DNA of 64,000 nt from Phymorhynchus buccinoides (GCA_017654935.2 CM065699.1:19037496-19101495); one strand, 5' to 3'; counted from the first letter of the stretch, positions 10,878 through 22,199 are shown. Notes: generated by a model from the letters alone, not told the origin. Program-made: numbers and translations.

Positions 10878-12204
10878 TGTGGTTGCTTGCGTGCTTTCAG
10901 ATCCATCCAACTTTCGTCAATTCGCTTGGTAATAAGAAATAACTCGCACTACAGAGATGTTGAAACTATGATGACGTTTATTCATACAAAGCCATGAGTC
11001 ATTTGGCAATAACGTTACACTAGTGACTACAACTACTCTGACGTTGCCGACGGCGTAAGCAATGTCGACAGTGACAAAGGCGGTAAAATACTGCAATGAA
11101 CAAAACACAATAGCAAAACTATGAGAACTAAGGCAATAAGCGTTGTGCCACAACATCATCAAACAATTTCATCAACAGTAAACAACGACATCAAAACACA
11201 TTCCAAAAACGAACAAACGCGTAAACATCATTAGGAACATGTGAACTACCATAGACCATTACATATAAGCCCAAACTTCAGCCACGGAAATCCCCTTTAA
11301 TTAGGCAACAACTTGACACATCCCTTCAGTTGCTATAACCTGGAAACCCCCTTTAAGTTGCACTAGCCCAGAGCACCCCCTTAGACAACACTGGCCCGGG
11401 AGAACCACTTCAGTTAAACATTGGCCCATGAAAACCCCTTTAACTGGGCACACAACTTCTCCTCAACATTGAACCAAAGCAATTAAAACTCCCTTGATAA
11501 CTACACAAAGGGAAATAAGATCCCAACATCTAAGAACATCAATGAGCGACTTTAAAAGATATTATTTCGCAAAAGAACTTGACTACCAAGCAAAGGATTA
11601 TTAATAACAAAATAATCATATCAAATAATAAAGCATATTTTGAACCATGAAAAATACATCAAACATTCAATATAATATAAAAGAAATGTAAAAAACATGC
11701 CTAAATTTACCTTATGGCCGAACGAACTGGAAGAAATCTTTGAAGCACAACAGAGCACTTTCTAGAAAACATTAGGTATCTTTCAAAACAACTGCTGAAA
11801 AGATGATGTAGTAACTGTGATGTAAATGTAAATATACGTCAAGGATATGACGCCAAATGTACAATGACGTAGATTGTTGAATTGATAAGTAAAATTGCAT
11901 GGAGAACACGACCAGCAAACAAACACAGTCCTTAAACAACACACATCAGTCCAGTTATGTCAATGAAAGTCAGTCATATGATTAGTCATGAATCGTCGGT
12001 CAAGTCAATACACCGCACACACAGAGGCCACAACAAAATGATCCACACACACACGAACATCCTGACAAACACACTGACAAATACACAAAAAAAACTTATG
12101 CACGCAACTAAGCAAAACAATAATACGCGCATGCAAAACACACTAGTGGAACCCAACATGGGCAAGACTGCGAGACAAAATACACTGCCACATCGGCAGT
12201 TACA
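10878..12204 (-). repeat. 3' LTR of the BEL/Pao element
   Basis: It is a direct copy of 20,540-21,866 with the same length. Small minus-strand frames inside (for example 10,917-11,162) recur identically in the other LTR and have no recognised function. Confidence 0.97.
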
Positions 12205-12214
12205 CTCCCACCTT
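12205..12214 (-). promoter_or_regulatory. Polypurine tract of the BEL/Pao element
   Basis: In element sense this reads AAGGTGGGAG and directly precedes the 3' LTR (TGTAAC...), the usual place for plus-strand DNA priming. Confidence 0.75.
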
Positions 12215-12419
12215 AAATCATGACCCTATGATTTACAATTACAGGTAACAACAGGAAGACTACAAAAATCCTGAACTTCCACAACAAAGTGTAACAACTA
12301 CTTCCAAAAAAGAACTAACAAGGATTATCACCAAAGAACACCTCGCACCTTTACGGCCTGCACAGACCAATACATCATTTGAAAACAATACTTTCTACCC
12401 CAAAAGACATTATTTGCAC

Positions 12420-12995
12420 CTACAATCTTATACCATAATAAGATTGAACTTGAACTTCACAAGGTTATCCTGATGAGAGTTCACTTTACACTATCGAGCG
12501 CACATCCTAGAGATAAAGTTTGTTTTACCATTACACGTTCCAAAGAGAATTACTTCAACGTACAAATTTATCCTGGTGAGAACTCACTTGAAACTATCGA
12601 GCCACACCCTTGAGACAAAGTTTGAATTAAAGTACATAATCTCATACCTCAATGAGACCTACTCTGAACGTGAACCTTTAATCTCATAACCTAATGAGAT
12701 TCACTTTAAGCTTGAAAATTTAATCTCATAACCTGATGAGATTTACTTTGACCTTGAGTCGTTTAATCTCATAACCTAATGAGATCTCCTTTTAACATAT
12801 ACCACGTAATCTCATACCTTAATGAGATATGCTTCTAATGTTTAATCTCATAATCTGAAGAGATTTACCTTGAACATTTATCTCATATCCTACTGAGATT
12901 TACTTTAAACACACAACGTTTAAATTTAAAATCTAAAGAGATTTACTTTGAACATAGAACGTTTAAAATCTCCAAACCCACAAGAGATTTACTTT
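12420..12995 (-). repeat. Array of about 12 short hairpin units in the BEL/Pao 3' non-coding region
   Basis: Units of about 35-43 bp contain AATCTCATAACCTAATGAGA followed by TTTACTTTGAAC. ATCTCAT and ATGAGAT form a 7 bp stem around a 5-6 nt loop. Outer units are more diverged. The array lies between the polyprotein stop and the 3' LTR. Confidence 0.85.
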
Positions 12996-13483
12996 GCACA
13001 CACACACACACACAAAATTCATCAAGAACCTTTGACCAAATCCGAGTAAAAACACACATTCTCACACTCTAATGAAAATGACTTTAAAACACACTAATCC
13101 GCCATTCTGGTGAACTTTCAACAAACAACACCACGATTTGCGCTGTCCAGCCAACACACTTATATGCAGTAGCACTATACCAAACGTTATGCTATTGTAC
13201 ACACTAATCTGAAAAAACAGATACACTTGCTGGCACTCAAAAAATCCCAAACAATTGAGGTGACCACCTAAACTTGCCGGCTCGAAGCACCAACTCAAAA
13301 GTCTGCATACATTCAAAACACTTGAACATGACAGCTCGAAGCAACCAACTCAAGAGTCCATACATATCCAACTGCTTTAAGAGTTTGAAAAAATTGACAT
13401 CCTACAATGCAATGACATTGTGTATGAAAATCCTTCATGAATGTCAATAATTAACCAGTACTGTGAATCATGGAGTTACACAT

Positions 13484-16400
13484 TTAATCAACCATGCTAA
13501 CGAGTACTGATAGTTTGTGCACAGGGCGGATGAGACAGACTGGAGCTGTGGTGGGACGTCCATGCTTGTCCAGGGTGGAGGTCGACATCAGGAGACGCAC
13601 GCTTCTCACCAGGCCGTCGTCGCTTGGAAAGACTTCGGTGACACGTGCCATCTTCCAATCGTTGCGGCACACATTCAGGTCGTGCAGAACGACAACATCC
13701 CCGACAATGACGTTCTGCTGAGGACGCTGCCATTTGCGCCGTTGCTGCAACGTCGTTAGGTACTCCTTCCTCCAACTCTGCCAGAACTCCTCAGCCAGCC
13801 GCTGCACGCATCGCCACCGCTTCCTCACGTAGAGGTCTGCGTCTTCAAAAACCCCTGGAGGCGGAAGGATGCCCGAATGCTTCATGGTCAGGATGTGGTT
13901 GGGGGTCAGGGGTCTTGGTCCATCAGGAGATTCCAGCGATTCCACTGCCAAAGGACGACTGTTGATGATCGCCATGGCTTCGTACAAGAATGTACGCAGA
14001 GACGAAGTAGTGAGGCGATGACCCGACTTTTGCAGCAGCCCGTTTAGCACACTGCGAATGGTGCGGATTTGACGCTCCCAGACACCACCCATGTGACTCG
14101 ATGCAGGAGGGTTGAACTTGAATTCGCAATTCTCTTCCAGCATTCTCTCGATGACGATGTCAGAGTTCATTTCTTTCCATGCCAGCTTGAGCTCGTTGCA
14201 GGCACCAACAAAGTTCGTTCCTCGATCGCAGCGAATCAGGCGGATGCTGCCCCGAATGGCAATGACGTTGCGGAGACCGTTGATGAACGAATCTGTCGAC
14301 ATGTCGTCCAGAACTTCGATATGAACAGCTCTGGAGGACAAACAGGTGATGATCAGCCCATAACGCTTTGTCTCCTTGCGTCCGTCCTTGACGTAGAATG
14401 GGCCGAAACAATCCAGACCACAGTAGGTGAACGGTGCCGAAGCTTCAACTCTGTCCACTGGCAGGTCCGACATCATTTGCCCCTGAGGCTGACCACGGAG
14501 ACGAAGGCAAGCAACGCAGCACCGTATGATCGAGGACACGATGTGACGAATGCCCAAGATCCAGTATCCAGTGGCTCTGATCTCGTTGATAGTAGTAGTA
14601 CGGCCTTGATGAGCAACCTTGTGGTGGCACTTCCGAGCTATGAGCAGAGAGAAGTGGCTGTCGCGTGGCAGCACTGCAGGATACTTGCACTCGTAGTCCT
14701 CTGAAGACTTGCCCAACCTGCCTCCCACTCGTAAGACACCATCCTCGCCTGTGAAGCAATTCAACTGCTTCAGCGAGTTGCGCAGGGAAGCAGAAGGACG
14801 GGACAACTCCTCTCGTTGCACGCAGGCTATCCACTTCTTCTCAGCAATTCGGTAAGATTCCAGCTTCGACAGAGTCGCTCCTTTCTTCGCCGAGCAGCGT
14901 CGTATGATCACAGCGATCCCTCTCAGCAGTGATGATTTGTCCGAGAACCGTTTCGCCCTTTCATCGAAGCTAGTGAAGGACACCTCCGTAGTATCAGTAG
15001 CCTTACAGACCTTCACCTCAACGTCATGCTCTGGAATTTCGAAGTACTCCGCTTTGCAGTAAACTTGAGGCTGCAAGAGAAACTCCGGTCCCAGAAGCCA
15101 ACTTGAGGAGACGATGCCGTCCACCGTTAGACCACGAGACGCATGATCAGCTGGGTTCTCTTCAGACGCAACATAGTTCCACTGACTAGCCTTCTCAAAC
15201 TGAAGAATCTCATGCACTCTATTGGCAACGAAGATGTGAAACCGCTTTGTTTCGTTGTGTAGGTACGCCAGAACAATCTGAGAGTCTGTCCAGAAGAAAT
15301 GCTGAATGTCGTCGTAATCCAACTCTTCCTGCAGAAACCTGGCTATCTTCACTGACAGTACGGCCGCTTGTAGTTCGAGGCGAGGGACAGTGACAGGACG
15401 AAGTGGAGTTACACGACCTTTGGCCATGACCAGAGTGCAGTGAACGTTGTTTCCGGAATCCATGAATCTCAAGTAAGAACATTGTCCGTACCCTATCGTA
15501 GACGCGTCGGAGAAATGATGCAGTTCCACAGCCACAACCGAACCGAAATCCAAGGGCAGGTAGTTCCTAGGTATCTGAATCAGACCTATGTTCAGCAGAT
15601 CAGCCAGCCACGAACTCCAGCGCACCTCAAGTCGTTCAGGCAACGGGTCGTCCCAGCCAAGGTGATCACGACACATCTCTTGCAGAATCAGCTTCCCAAG
15701 TAGCACGAATGGAGCCAAGAATCCCAGAGGGTCGTACAGAGAAGCTACAGTAGAGAGAACTCCTCTTCTCGAGAATGAACTAGACTTGAGGTCACTGTTG
15801 AACCCAAGGGTGTCATTGTCCGTGTTCCACTGCAGTCCTAGTGTCCTTTCAACTGCAGGAATATGACTTGGGGCAGACAAGTCAGTAGACTTGGATGAGC
15901 TGACTTCAGAATCAGGGAAGTGCGACAGCATTTCTTCGGAATTGGACACAATCTTGTGCAGTCTCAGATTCCCTCGTGAGCAGATTTCTCTGGCCTTGGT
16001 GAGAACTTCGACGGCTTCCTTGACTGTGTCTTTAGCCTTGAGTCCGTCATCCACGTAGAAGTCCCGCTGCAAGAAAGCAGAAGCGTCTGGACAGACTGCA
16101 GCATTATCCTTGGCCACTTGCTTCAAGCCGAAGTTCGCGCATCCCGGTGACGAAGTAGCTCCAAAGATGTGGACTTTCATCCGGTAGTCCACCAACGGCT
16201 TGCTGACATCTCCGTTCTCCCACCATAGGAACCGGAGGTAGTCACGGTGAGGTTTGGTGACGTGAAACTGGTGGTACATCTTCTCGATGTCGCAGGCGAA
16301 GGCAATGGGGCCCTTCCGAAAGCGACACAGCACACCGACGAGAGAACTAATGAGGTCAGGTCCTTGAAGCAGCAGATCATTCAGGCAGGTACCAAGGTGC

Positions 16401-19400
16401 CGTGCACTACAGTCGAAAACAACTCGAATCTTTCCAGGCTTCTTCGGGTTGTAGACGCCGTGATGTGGAATGTACCAGCGCGTACTTGACTCGACCTCCT
16501 CCTCAGGCACACGTTCAGCGTCACCTCGATCCAAGATCACGTTCATGAATTTGACATAGTCACTGAAATAGTCCGGCCTTCGCTCAAATTGGCGTTTCAA
16601 CCCGAGCACACGCTTCATTGCGACGTTCCTGTTGTCCGGAAGAGATGGACTCTCAGGACGAAAGGGAAGAGGCATTTCGTAGTGTCCCGCTTCATTAATT
16701 AACACATTGTCCTCCACAATCTTCAGGAACTTCATATCATCTTGCGACATCACACCTGACTCAACATCAACAAAGTCTCTTTCCAGGGCATGCAACAAAT
16801 CAGTGGCGGAGGCTTCCTCGACATGCGACCTGTACACGAAAGCCACTCTCTCGTCCTCTCTGCTGGTCTGTTGCAAGGCGACGTGGTGAGATGATCCCAC
16901 AGCATCGAAGGCGACAGGTTGCGACGACTTTCCCACCACCGACCAGCCTAGCTTGGTTTCCACGCCGTAAGGCAGTCCGGGAATCACGCTAATCGGCATG
17001 AGAGCCTCGGGACAATCAAAGCCAATCAGTAGACCGGCGACGCAATCCGGCAGCAAGGGACTCAGGCTCGAAGACAAGCGTCTCAGGTGAGGATGCTCAG
17101 CAACGGTATCTGGGGTCGGAATGTGAGACGTGTGGAGTGTCAGGAACTCTCTGGAGTATGCTGGAGGCAAGCTGACCCATTCACTGGAGAAGATCGATCT
17201 GACGCGCAGTCCGGAGTACTTCCTGCAAGGAACGAGAGCGTCGTTGTCGGTCAAGGTGGTGAGCTTCAGCGTAGCCTCCCGTGACGAAGCTCCGACGTTC
17301 TCGACAACTGTAGTCACAGCGAAGGTGGCGTCAGACATGGTGTCCAGCAACGCATAGGTAAGTACTTCTTTTTCGGGGTTGTCGATACATGACATGTAGA
17401 CTGGAACAATCATTGCAGTGAGCGAACTATCACCATCCGACTGAGACCGATGTGACATAGCGACCACCACAGGATTGGATGACGTTTGATGACCACTGAC
17501 ATTCACTGCTGTAGACTGCCTAGAGTTACCGCCGTTGCCCCTTCTGGCAACGAACGTCGACACGAAGTCGTTGTCGTGCAGACACGTAGGATGCTTCTTG
17601 CCACAGGTAGTGCACGTTACTCTCTGGGAACACTGTCGAGATCGATGTTCAGTTGTCAACAGGCACCCGAAACACAGTCCTTTCTTGAGTACAAAGTCTC
17701 TCCTCTCCTTGATTGGTCTCTTTTGAAAGCTACGGCACTCTGCTATTCCATGCTTGGTGTAACCGCAGAAATCGCACGTTGCTTCCATAGATTCGGACGT
17801 GGTAACCAGCGAGACCTTCTTGCTAGGTGGCGCAGACATACGAAGGACAGGCTTGGCAGCTGAAGAGGTGGCAGGAGTAGCGATTCCGAAGACTGGGTCG
17901 TTCGTGATCTCGGCCTCCAGCGTGACAAAGGTCACCAACTCCTCGAAGGTTGGGTAGCGCTTCTTGTAGAGTTTTGTGTTCACCACACTCCTACTCCACC
18001 GATGTGTCATCCAATCTGGCAGCTTTTCGACAATGCGCTTCAAGTAGTGGGCATCGTTCAGGATTTCGAGCCCACCCACCTCCTTCGCTGCTATGGCACA
18101 CTGCTGCAAAAAGTCCGACAAGCAACGCAGGGCAACACCGTCCTTGTTCTTGACTATTGGCCACTCGTCAAGCTTGGTGCGGAAAGCTGTAGAAATCACA
18201 TACGAATTCCCGAACCTCTGTTCTAGCACGGTCATGGCTTGTTCGTAGGCCCTAGTGTCCCTCAAGAGGAAAAACCCGCTCACTGCCTCCTTGGCTGGAC
18301 CACTGACATATCTCTGAAGGTACAGAAGCTTCTCGCTGGCGTGAATGTTCTGCCGCTCAATGAGGAAGGAGAACGAGGACTTCCAGGTCGGATACAGCAG
18401 AGGGTCGCCGGAGAAGATGCAGGGCTCTTGTAGAGGCAGCCGGTTCAGCGTCAGTGCGTCCGCGAGAGTCTTGGTCACGGATTCCAAGTATGAGTCATGG
18501 AGCAAGGTACTCGAATGGAACAAACTGGGCTGTGGCGAAGACAGGCTTCCAACGTGAACGTGAGAGTCGCTCATAGGGACGGCAGTGAAGTCGACACCAG
18601 TAGAGGCAGCGCGAGGTCCGCCAATCCGTAACGACTCTGGGCTGACATGCCGATTGAGTCCAGGCACCCCTGGTGTGAAGAGGTTAGCTTGGGGACGTAG
18701 ACGAGGGTCTAAGACGAATGAATCGGAGGGGATGCCGGAACGTAGACCATTCGCGTCCTTGTGACCAGGTAGCTGCTGTCCATAGATGCTGAACCGATCA
18801 GCACCCATCACGACGCCTGAATCAGTTGGGGCTGACCTAAACAAGCCCACCCTAGAAGTTGAGGGGTGTGTAGAGGGCTCGTCGATGTGACGACGCTCAC
18901 CCGACGACAGGAAAGGCAGTGTGGACATAATGGGCTGGTGCAAGGACGCCGTGGCCTGCACAGCAGCGCTTGAACTGTAGGCCGCTCCAGCAGTGACGTT
19001 GAAAGTCGTGGACACCACTGCTGGTCCGACGGAAGATCCGTAGACGGTCCTGGGAAGCGACGTAGTGACGGCAGAGAATACGGCGCCTTGGCTGTCACTG
19101 AAGCTTGGCGACATAAAGGCGACAGCGGGGGCAGCGCTCGATGAGACAAGTCCATCTGTCGACGATGTAGGGACAGCGGAGGGGGCAGCAGTTGTGGTCC
19201 TCGCACCCGTTGACACCAGGGCAGCAGTTGAGGGGCCCGTGCCAGCCGACGTCGTGTGTTGATCGGCTCTGGTATCCAAGGGAGAGGTGGTCATGTAGCT
19301 AACGTATTGCCTAGCTGACTCATGGCTAACTACGGGATTAGCGAACTTAGGATAGGCGAGAGGTCCACCGGGTTGGTAGTCTAAGAGACTAAGAAGTGGA

Positions 19401-20215
19401 AGTTCAGGAGGATTGCTTGATTGTTCATAGCTTTCTAGCACATCTATCGTGGCTTTCTGCTCGGCGATTTGCGTTCTCAATTCGAGTTCAGCTAATTGTC
19501 GCTGCCTTTCTCTCTTCTTTCTTTCTTCCTTGGCTTGCTCAGCTCGCTCTTCTTCATCCGCAGCTTCAATCTCTCTGTACATTTCATGTGCCAAACTCTG
19601 GCCCTTTGCCCTGGCGACAAGAGCTGCGGCGGTAGCTTTAGCTAGAATTTTGACGGAGGTATTAGATCTCGAGGAATTGACATCAGAGCGAGTGTGGACT
19701 CTGGAAGCGGCTTTGGAATGCTTCGACGTCTGACTATGCGCTGGTCTTGAGCATCTTGATCTCATGGAGTCTGCCTTTTCTGCAGTGGCTGTCACTAGCT
19801 GTGAGATGGCATTGAAAACTGCTGCCTGAGTTTCTGCTAGGCTTACAGCGACTGTCTCATTTGACTCGAGCTCTTGAAGGTCAGATTCACACTTGGAGAG
19901 ACTAGCGAACTTCGACGAGATCTGTTCTCTGTGGTGTAGCAGGACCTCTCGTATTCTATCTTCCTTCCTGAGCTCTTCAGTAGCTGCTATGATCTCTCGA
20001 GTCACTTGAGTACTAAGGTGCTTGAACTGTAGCATCTTGTCACTAATGATAAGTCCTAGACCTTTCTTTGTGAGCTTTCTCACCCGCTTGGGTCTTCCAT
20101 CAGGAGAAACATCTTTCAGGTCTATCTTTTCTTCGGATTCAATGGAACCAAACTCAACGTCTTCATCCAATCCAGCCATGATGACTCGAACTATCGTAGA
20201 TCTTCTTGAGGACAA
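13484..20215 (-). CDS. BEL/Pao Gag-Pol polyprotein, 2,243 aa
   Basis: This encodes the capsid and enzymes for retrotransposition. Domains are read directly. A charged coiled-coil-like region lies near 205-265 and a Ser/Thr-rich linker at about 300-580. The DUF1759-type Gag region spans about 575-770 and Cys/His knuckles about 814-880. The aspartic protease has ALLDTMSDATF at 955-965. Reverse transcriptase spans about 1240-1400, with ACDIEK (D1309) and YVDD (1387-1390). RNase H has D1570, E1614, D1644 and D1690. Integrase has H1865/H1869/C1900/C1903 and catalytic D1935, D1997 and E2047. A DUF5641-like tail spans about 2105-2230. No stop or frameshift interrupts it. The first ATG is used, but Met14 (MAGLDED) is an alternative start. 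The protease has DTM where retropepsins usually have DTG. No envelope ORF is seen. Confidence 0.96.
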   Translation of the reverse strand: MSSRRSTIVRVIMAGLDEDVEFGSIESEEKIDLKDVSPDGRPKRVRKLTKKGLGLIISDKMLQFKHLSTQVTREIIAATEELRKEDRIREVLLHHREQISSKFASLSKCESDLQELESNETVAVSLAETQAAVFNAISQLVTATAEKADSMRSRCSRPAHSQTSKHSKAASRVHTRSDVNSSRSNTSVKILAKATAAALVARAKGQSLAHEMYREIEAADEEERAEQAKEERKKRERQRQLAELELRTQIAEQKATIDVLESYEQSSNPPELPLLSLLDYQPGGPLAYPKFANPVVSHESARQYVSYMTTSPLDTRADQHTTSAGTGPSTAALVSTGARTTTAAPSAVPTSSTDGLVSSSAAPAVAFMSPSFSDSQGAVFSAVTTSLPRTVYGSSVGPAVVSTTFNVTAGAAYSSSAAVQATASLHQPIMSTLPFLSSGERRHIDEPSTHPSTSRVGLFRSAPTDSGVVMGADRFSIYGQQLPGHKDANGLRSGIPSDSFVLDPRLRPQANLFTPGVPGLNRHVSPESLRIGGPRAASTGVDFTAVPMSDSHVHVGSLSSPQPSLFHSSTLLHDSYLESVTKTLADALTLNRLPLQEPCIFSGDPLLYPTWKSSFSFLIERQNIHASEKLLYLQRYVSGPAKEAVSGFFLLRDTRAYEQAMTVLEQRFGNSYVISTAFRTKLDEWPIVKNKDGVALRCLSDFLQQCAIAAKEVGGLEILNDAHYLKRIVEKLPDWMTHRWSRSVVNTKLYKKRYPTFEELVTFVTLEAEITNDPVFGIATPATSSAAKPVLRMSAPPSKKVSLVTTSESMEATCDFCGYTKHGIAECRSFQKRPIKERRDFVLKKGLCFGCLLTTEHRSRQCSQRVTCTTCGKKHPTCLHDNDFVSTFVARRGNGGNSRQSTAVNVSGHQTSSNPVVVAMSHRSQSDGDSSLTAMIVPVYMSCIDNPEKEVLTYALLDTMSDATFAVTTVVENVGASSREATLKLTTLTDNDALVPCRKYSGLRVRSIFSSEWVSLPPAYSREFLTLHTSHIPTPDTVAEHPHLRRLSSSLSPLLPDCVAGLLIGFDCPEALMPISVIPGLPYGVETKLGWSVVGKSSQPVAFDAVGSSHHVALQQTSREDERVAFVYRSHVEEASATDLLHALERDFVDVESGVMSQDDMKFLKIVEDNVLINEAGHYEMPLPFRPESPSLPDNRNVAMKRVLGLKRQFERRPDYFSDYVKFMNVILDRGDAERVPEEEVESSTRWYIPHHGVYNPKKPGKIRVVFDCSARHLGTCLNDLLLQGPDLISSLVGVLCRFRKGPIAFACDIEKMYHQFHVTKPHRDYLRFLWWENGDVSKPLVDYRMKVHIFGATSSPGCANFGLKQVAKDNAAVCPDASAFLQRDFYVDDGLKAKDTVKEAVEVLTKAREICSRGNLRLHKIVSNSEEMLSHFPDSEVSSSKSTDLSAPSHIPAVERTLGLQWNTDNDTLGFNSDLKSSSFSRRGVLSTVASLYDPLGFLAPFVLLGKLILQEMCRDHLGWDDPLPERLEVRWSSWLADLLNIGLIQIPRNYLPLDFGSVVAVELHHFSDASTIGYGQCSYLRFMDSGNNVHCTLVMAKGRVTPLRPVTVPRLELQAAVLSVKIARFLQEELDYDDIQHFFWTDSQIVLAYLHNETKRFHIFVANRVHEILQFEKASQWNYVASEENPADHASRGLTVDGIVSSSWLLGPEFLLQPQVYCKAEYFEIPEHDVEVKVCKATDTTEVSFTSFDERAKRFSDKSSLLRGIAVIIRRCSAKKGATLSKLESYRIAEKKWIACVQREELSRPSASLRNSLKQLNCFTGEDGVLRVGGRLGKSSEDYECKYPAVLPRDSHFSLLIARKCHHKVAHQGRTTTINEIRATGYWILGIRHIVSSIIRCCVACLRLRGQPQGQMMSDLPVDRVEASAPFTYCGLDCFGPFYVKDGRKETKRYGLIITCLSSRAVHIEVLDDMSTDSFINGLRNVIAIRGSIRLIRCDRGTNFVGACNELKLAWKEMNSDIVIERMLEENCEFKFNPPASSHMGGVWERQIRTIRSVLNGLLQKSGHRLTTSSLRTFLYEAMAIINSRPLAVESLESPDGPRPLTPNHILTMKHSGILPPPGVFEDADLYVRKRWRCVQRLAEEFWQSWRKEYLTTLQQRRKWQRPQQNVIVGDVVVLHDLNVCRNDWKMARVTEVFPSDDGLVRSVRLLMSTSTLDKHGRPTTAPVCLIRPVHKLSVLVSMVD

Positions 20216-20539
20216 AGCTGTTTACTTGATCCGAAACTCCTGCCTAACAGATGCTTATCCATAGACTAATTTGGTCGTCTTCTTGTGCCTAGCTTCTGAA
20301 ATGGTACTTAACTAAAACAACTTCGAAGAATAGGCGGAACTACATGGTACTATTTGAAGGAGCCAGTCTTGCATACCGCTACTTAGGGAAAGGTACCATA
20401 CAATGTGTCGGGTTAGCGTAGAAACTTGCTGTCTTGATGCTTGACTAATACAATGACCTCACAGTTGAAGACAATCCTATGGCTTAGGGAAATCAACTGG
20501 ACCAAACATCAAGGGAACTGACGATGGTAAGTATTTTAC
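20216..20539 (-). other. 5' leader of the BEL/Pao element
   Basis: About 320 nt lie between the 5' LTR and the polyprotein start. The sequence next to the LTR (GTAAAATACTTACCATCG in element sense) does not begin with the usual TGG, so the primer tRNA is unclear. It contains a GTAAG-like phrase, but no splicing is proposed. Confidence 0.6.
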
Positions 20540-21866
20540 TGTGGTTGCTTGCGTGCTTTCAGATCCATCCAACTTTCGTCAATTCGCTTGGTAATAAGAA
20601 ATAACTCGCACTACAGAGATGTTGAAACTATGATGACGTTTATTCATACAAAGCCATGAGTCATTTGGCAATAACGTTACACTAGTGACTACAACTACTC
20701 TGACGTTGCCGACGGCGTAAGCAATGTCGACAGTGACAAAGGCGGTAAAATACTGCAATGAACAAAACACAATAGCAAAACTATGAGAACTAAGGCAATA
20801 AGCGTTGTGCCACAACATCATCAAACAATTTCATCAACAGTAAACAACGACATCAAAACACATTCCAAAAACGAACAAACGCGTAAACATCATTAGGAAC
20901 ATGTGAACTACCATAGACCATTACATATAAGCCCAAACTTCAGCCACGGAAATCCCCTTTAATTAGGCAACAACTTGACACATCCCTTCAGTTGCTATAA
21001 CCTGGAAACCCCCTTTAAGTTGCACTAGCCCAGAGCACCCCCTTAGACAACACTGGCCCGGGAGAACCACTTCAGTTAAACATTGGCCCATGAAAACCCC
21101 TTTAACTGGGCACACAACTTCTCCTCAACATTGAACCAAAGCAATTAAAACTCCCTTGATAACTACACAAAGGGAAATAAGATCCCAACATCTAAGAACA
21201 TCAATGAGCGACTTTAAAAGATATTATTTCGCAAAAGAACTTGACTACCAAGCAAAGGATTATTAATAACAAAATAATCATATCAAATAATAAAGCATAT
21301 TTTGAACCATGAAAAATACATCAAACATTCAATATAATATAAAAGAAATGTAAAAAACATGCCTAAATTTACCTTATGGCCGAACGAACTGGAAGAAATC
21401 TTTGAAGCACAACAGAGCACTTTCTAGAAAACATTAGGTATCTTTCAAAACAACTGCTGAAAAGATGATGTAGTAACTGTGATGTAAATGTAAATATACG
21501 TCAAGGATATGACGCCAAATGTACAATGACGTAGATTGTTGAATTGATAAGTAAAATTGCATGGAGAACACGACCAGCAAACAAACACAGTCCTTAAACA
21601 ACACACATCAGTCCAGTTATGTCAATGAAAGTCAGTCATATGATTAGTCATGAATCGTCGGTCAAGTCAATACACCGCACACACAGAGGCCACAACAAAA
21701 TGATCCACACACACACGAACATCCTGACAAACACACTGACAAATACACAAAAAAAACTTATGCACGCAACTAAGCAAAACAATAATACGCGCATGCAAAA
21801 CACACTAGTGGAACCCAACATGGGCCAGACTGCGAGACAAAATACACTGCCACATCGGCAGTTACA
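20540..21866 (-). repeat. 5' LTR of the BEL/Pao element
   Basis: It has the same 1,327 bp length and sequence as the left LTR. It would carry the promoter for the element. The exact transcription start cannot be read from sequence. Confidence 0.97.
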
Positions 21867-21871
21867 AGCAC
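21867..21871. other. Target site duplication AGCAC (right)
   Basis: It matches 10,873-10,877. The interrupted 145 bp unit resumes here as AGCACAGTGAGAGTGAGAG. Confidence 0.9.
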
Positions 21872-22091
21872 AGTGAGAGTGAGAGCCGATGGGGCTCCGT
21901 AAACCTGGACTACAGTGATTCGGAGATATTTTTAAGTGCTATCCTGGCAACTGCTATTCTAAAGACTTGTGTCGGGGGGAAAGCGCAGGGCGTACCGACC
22001 GCGGGGCAATTGCTGCTAGTTAGACTATATGAACTGTGAGGAAACACACTAATCGCAGGAAATTGTGTGCTTTGCTCCAGACAGTGCAAGG

Positions 22092-22190
22092 GTAAACAAG
22101 ACAAAAAGCACACACACACGCGCGCGCGCGCGCGCACGCACGCACACGCACACGCACACGCACACGCACACACACTCACTCACTCACTCA
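22092..22190. repeat. CA/CG alternating microsatellite
   Basis: (CA)n passes into (CG)n and back to CACGCACA and (CACT)n. The alternating purine-pyrimidine CG run is a candidate Z-DNA stretch. Confidence 0.9.
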
Positions 22191-22199
22191 GTTTTTGCT

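Larger units (their letters stand above)
10878..21866 (-). mobile_element. Complete BEL/Pao LTR retrotransposon, 10,989 bp
   Basis: The element lies on the minus strand. The 5' LTR is 20,540-21,866 and the 3' LTR is 10,878-12,204. Both are 1,327 bp, start TGTAACTGCC and end CAACCACA in element sense, and differ at one position that I could find by eye (12,164 A against C). There is a 5 bp target duplication. One uninterrupted polyprotein ORF spans 13,484-20,215, and a purine-rich tract adjoins the 3' LTR. Near-identical LTRs plus an open ORF indicate a very recent insertion and a potentially active element. It landed in a 145 bp tandem repeat. I did not identify a convincing tRNA primer-binding site just after the 5' LTR. 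Confidence 0.96.

Noticed and set aside
13062..13316. 84-codon minus frame after the BEL polyprotein, considered as an envelope-like gene
   Set aside because: It is short, has no signal peptide followed by an ectodomain, and lies next to the hairpin array. Nothing supports an envelope.
14069..14704. 211-codon plus-strand frame
   Set aside because: It is a shadow of the BEL/Pao polyprotein on the opposite strand.
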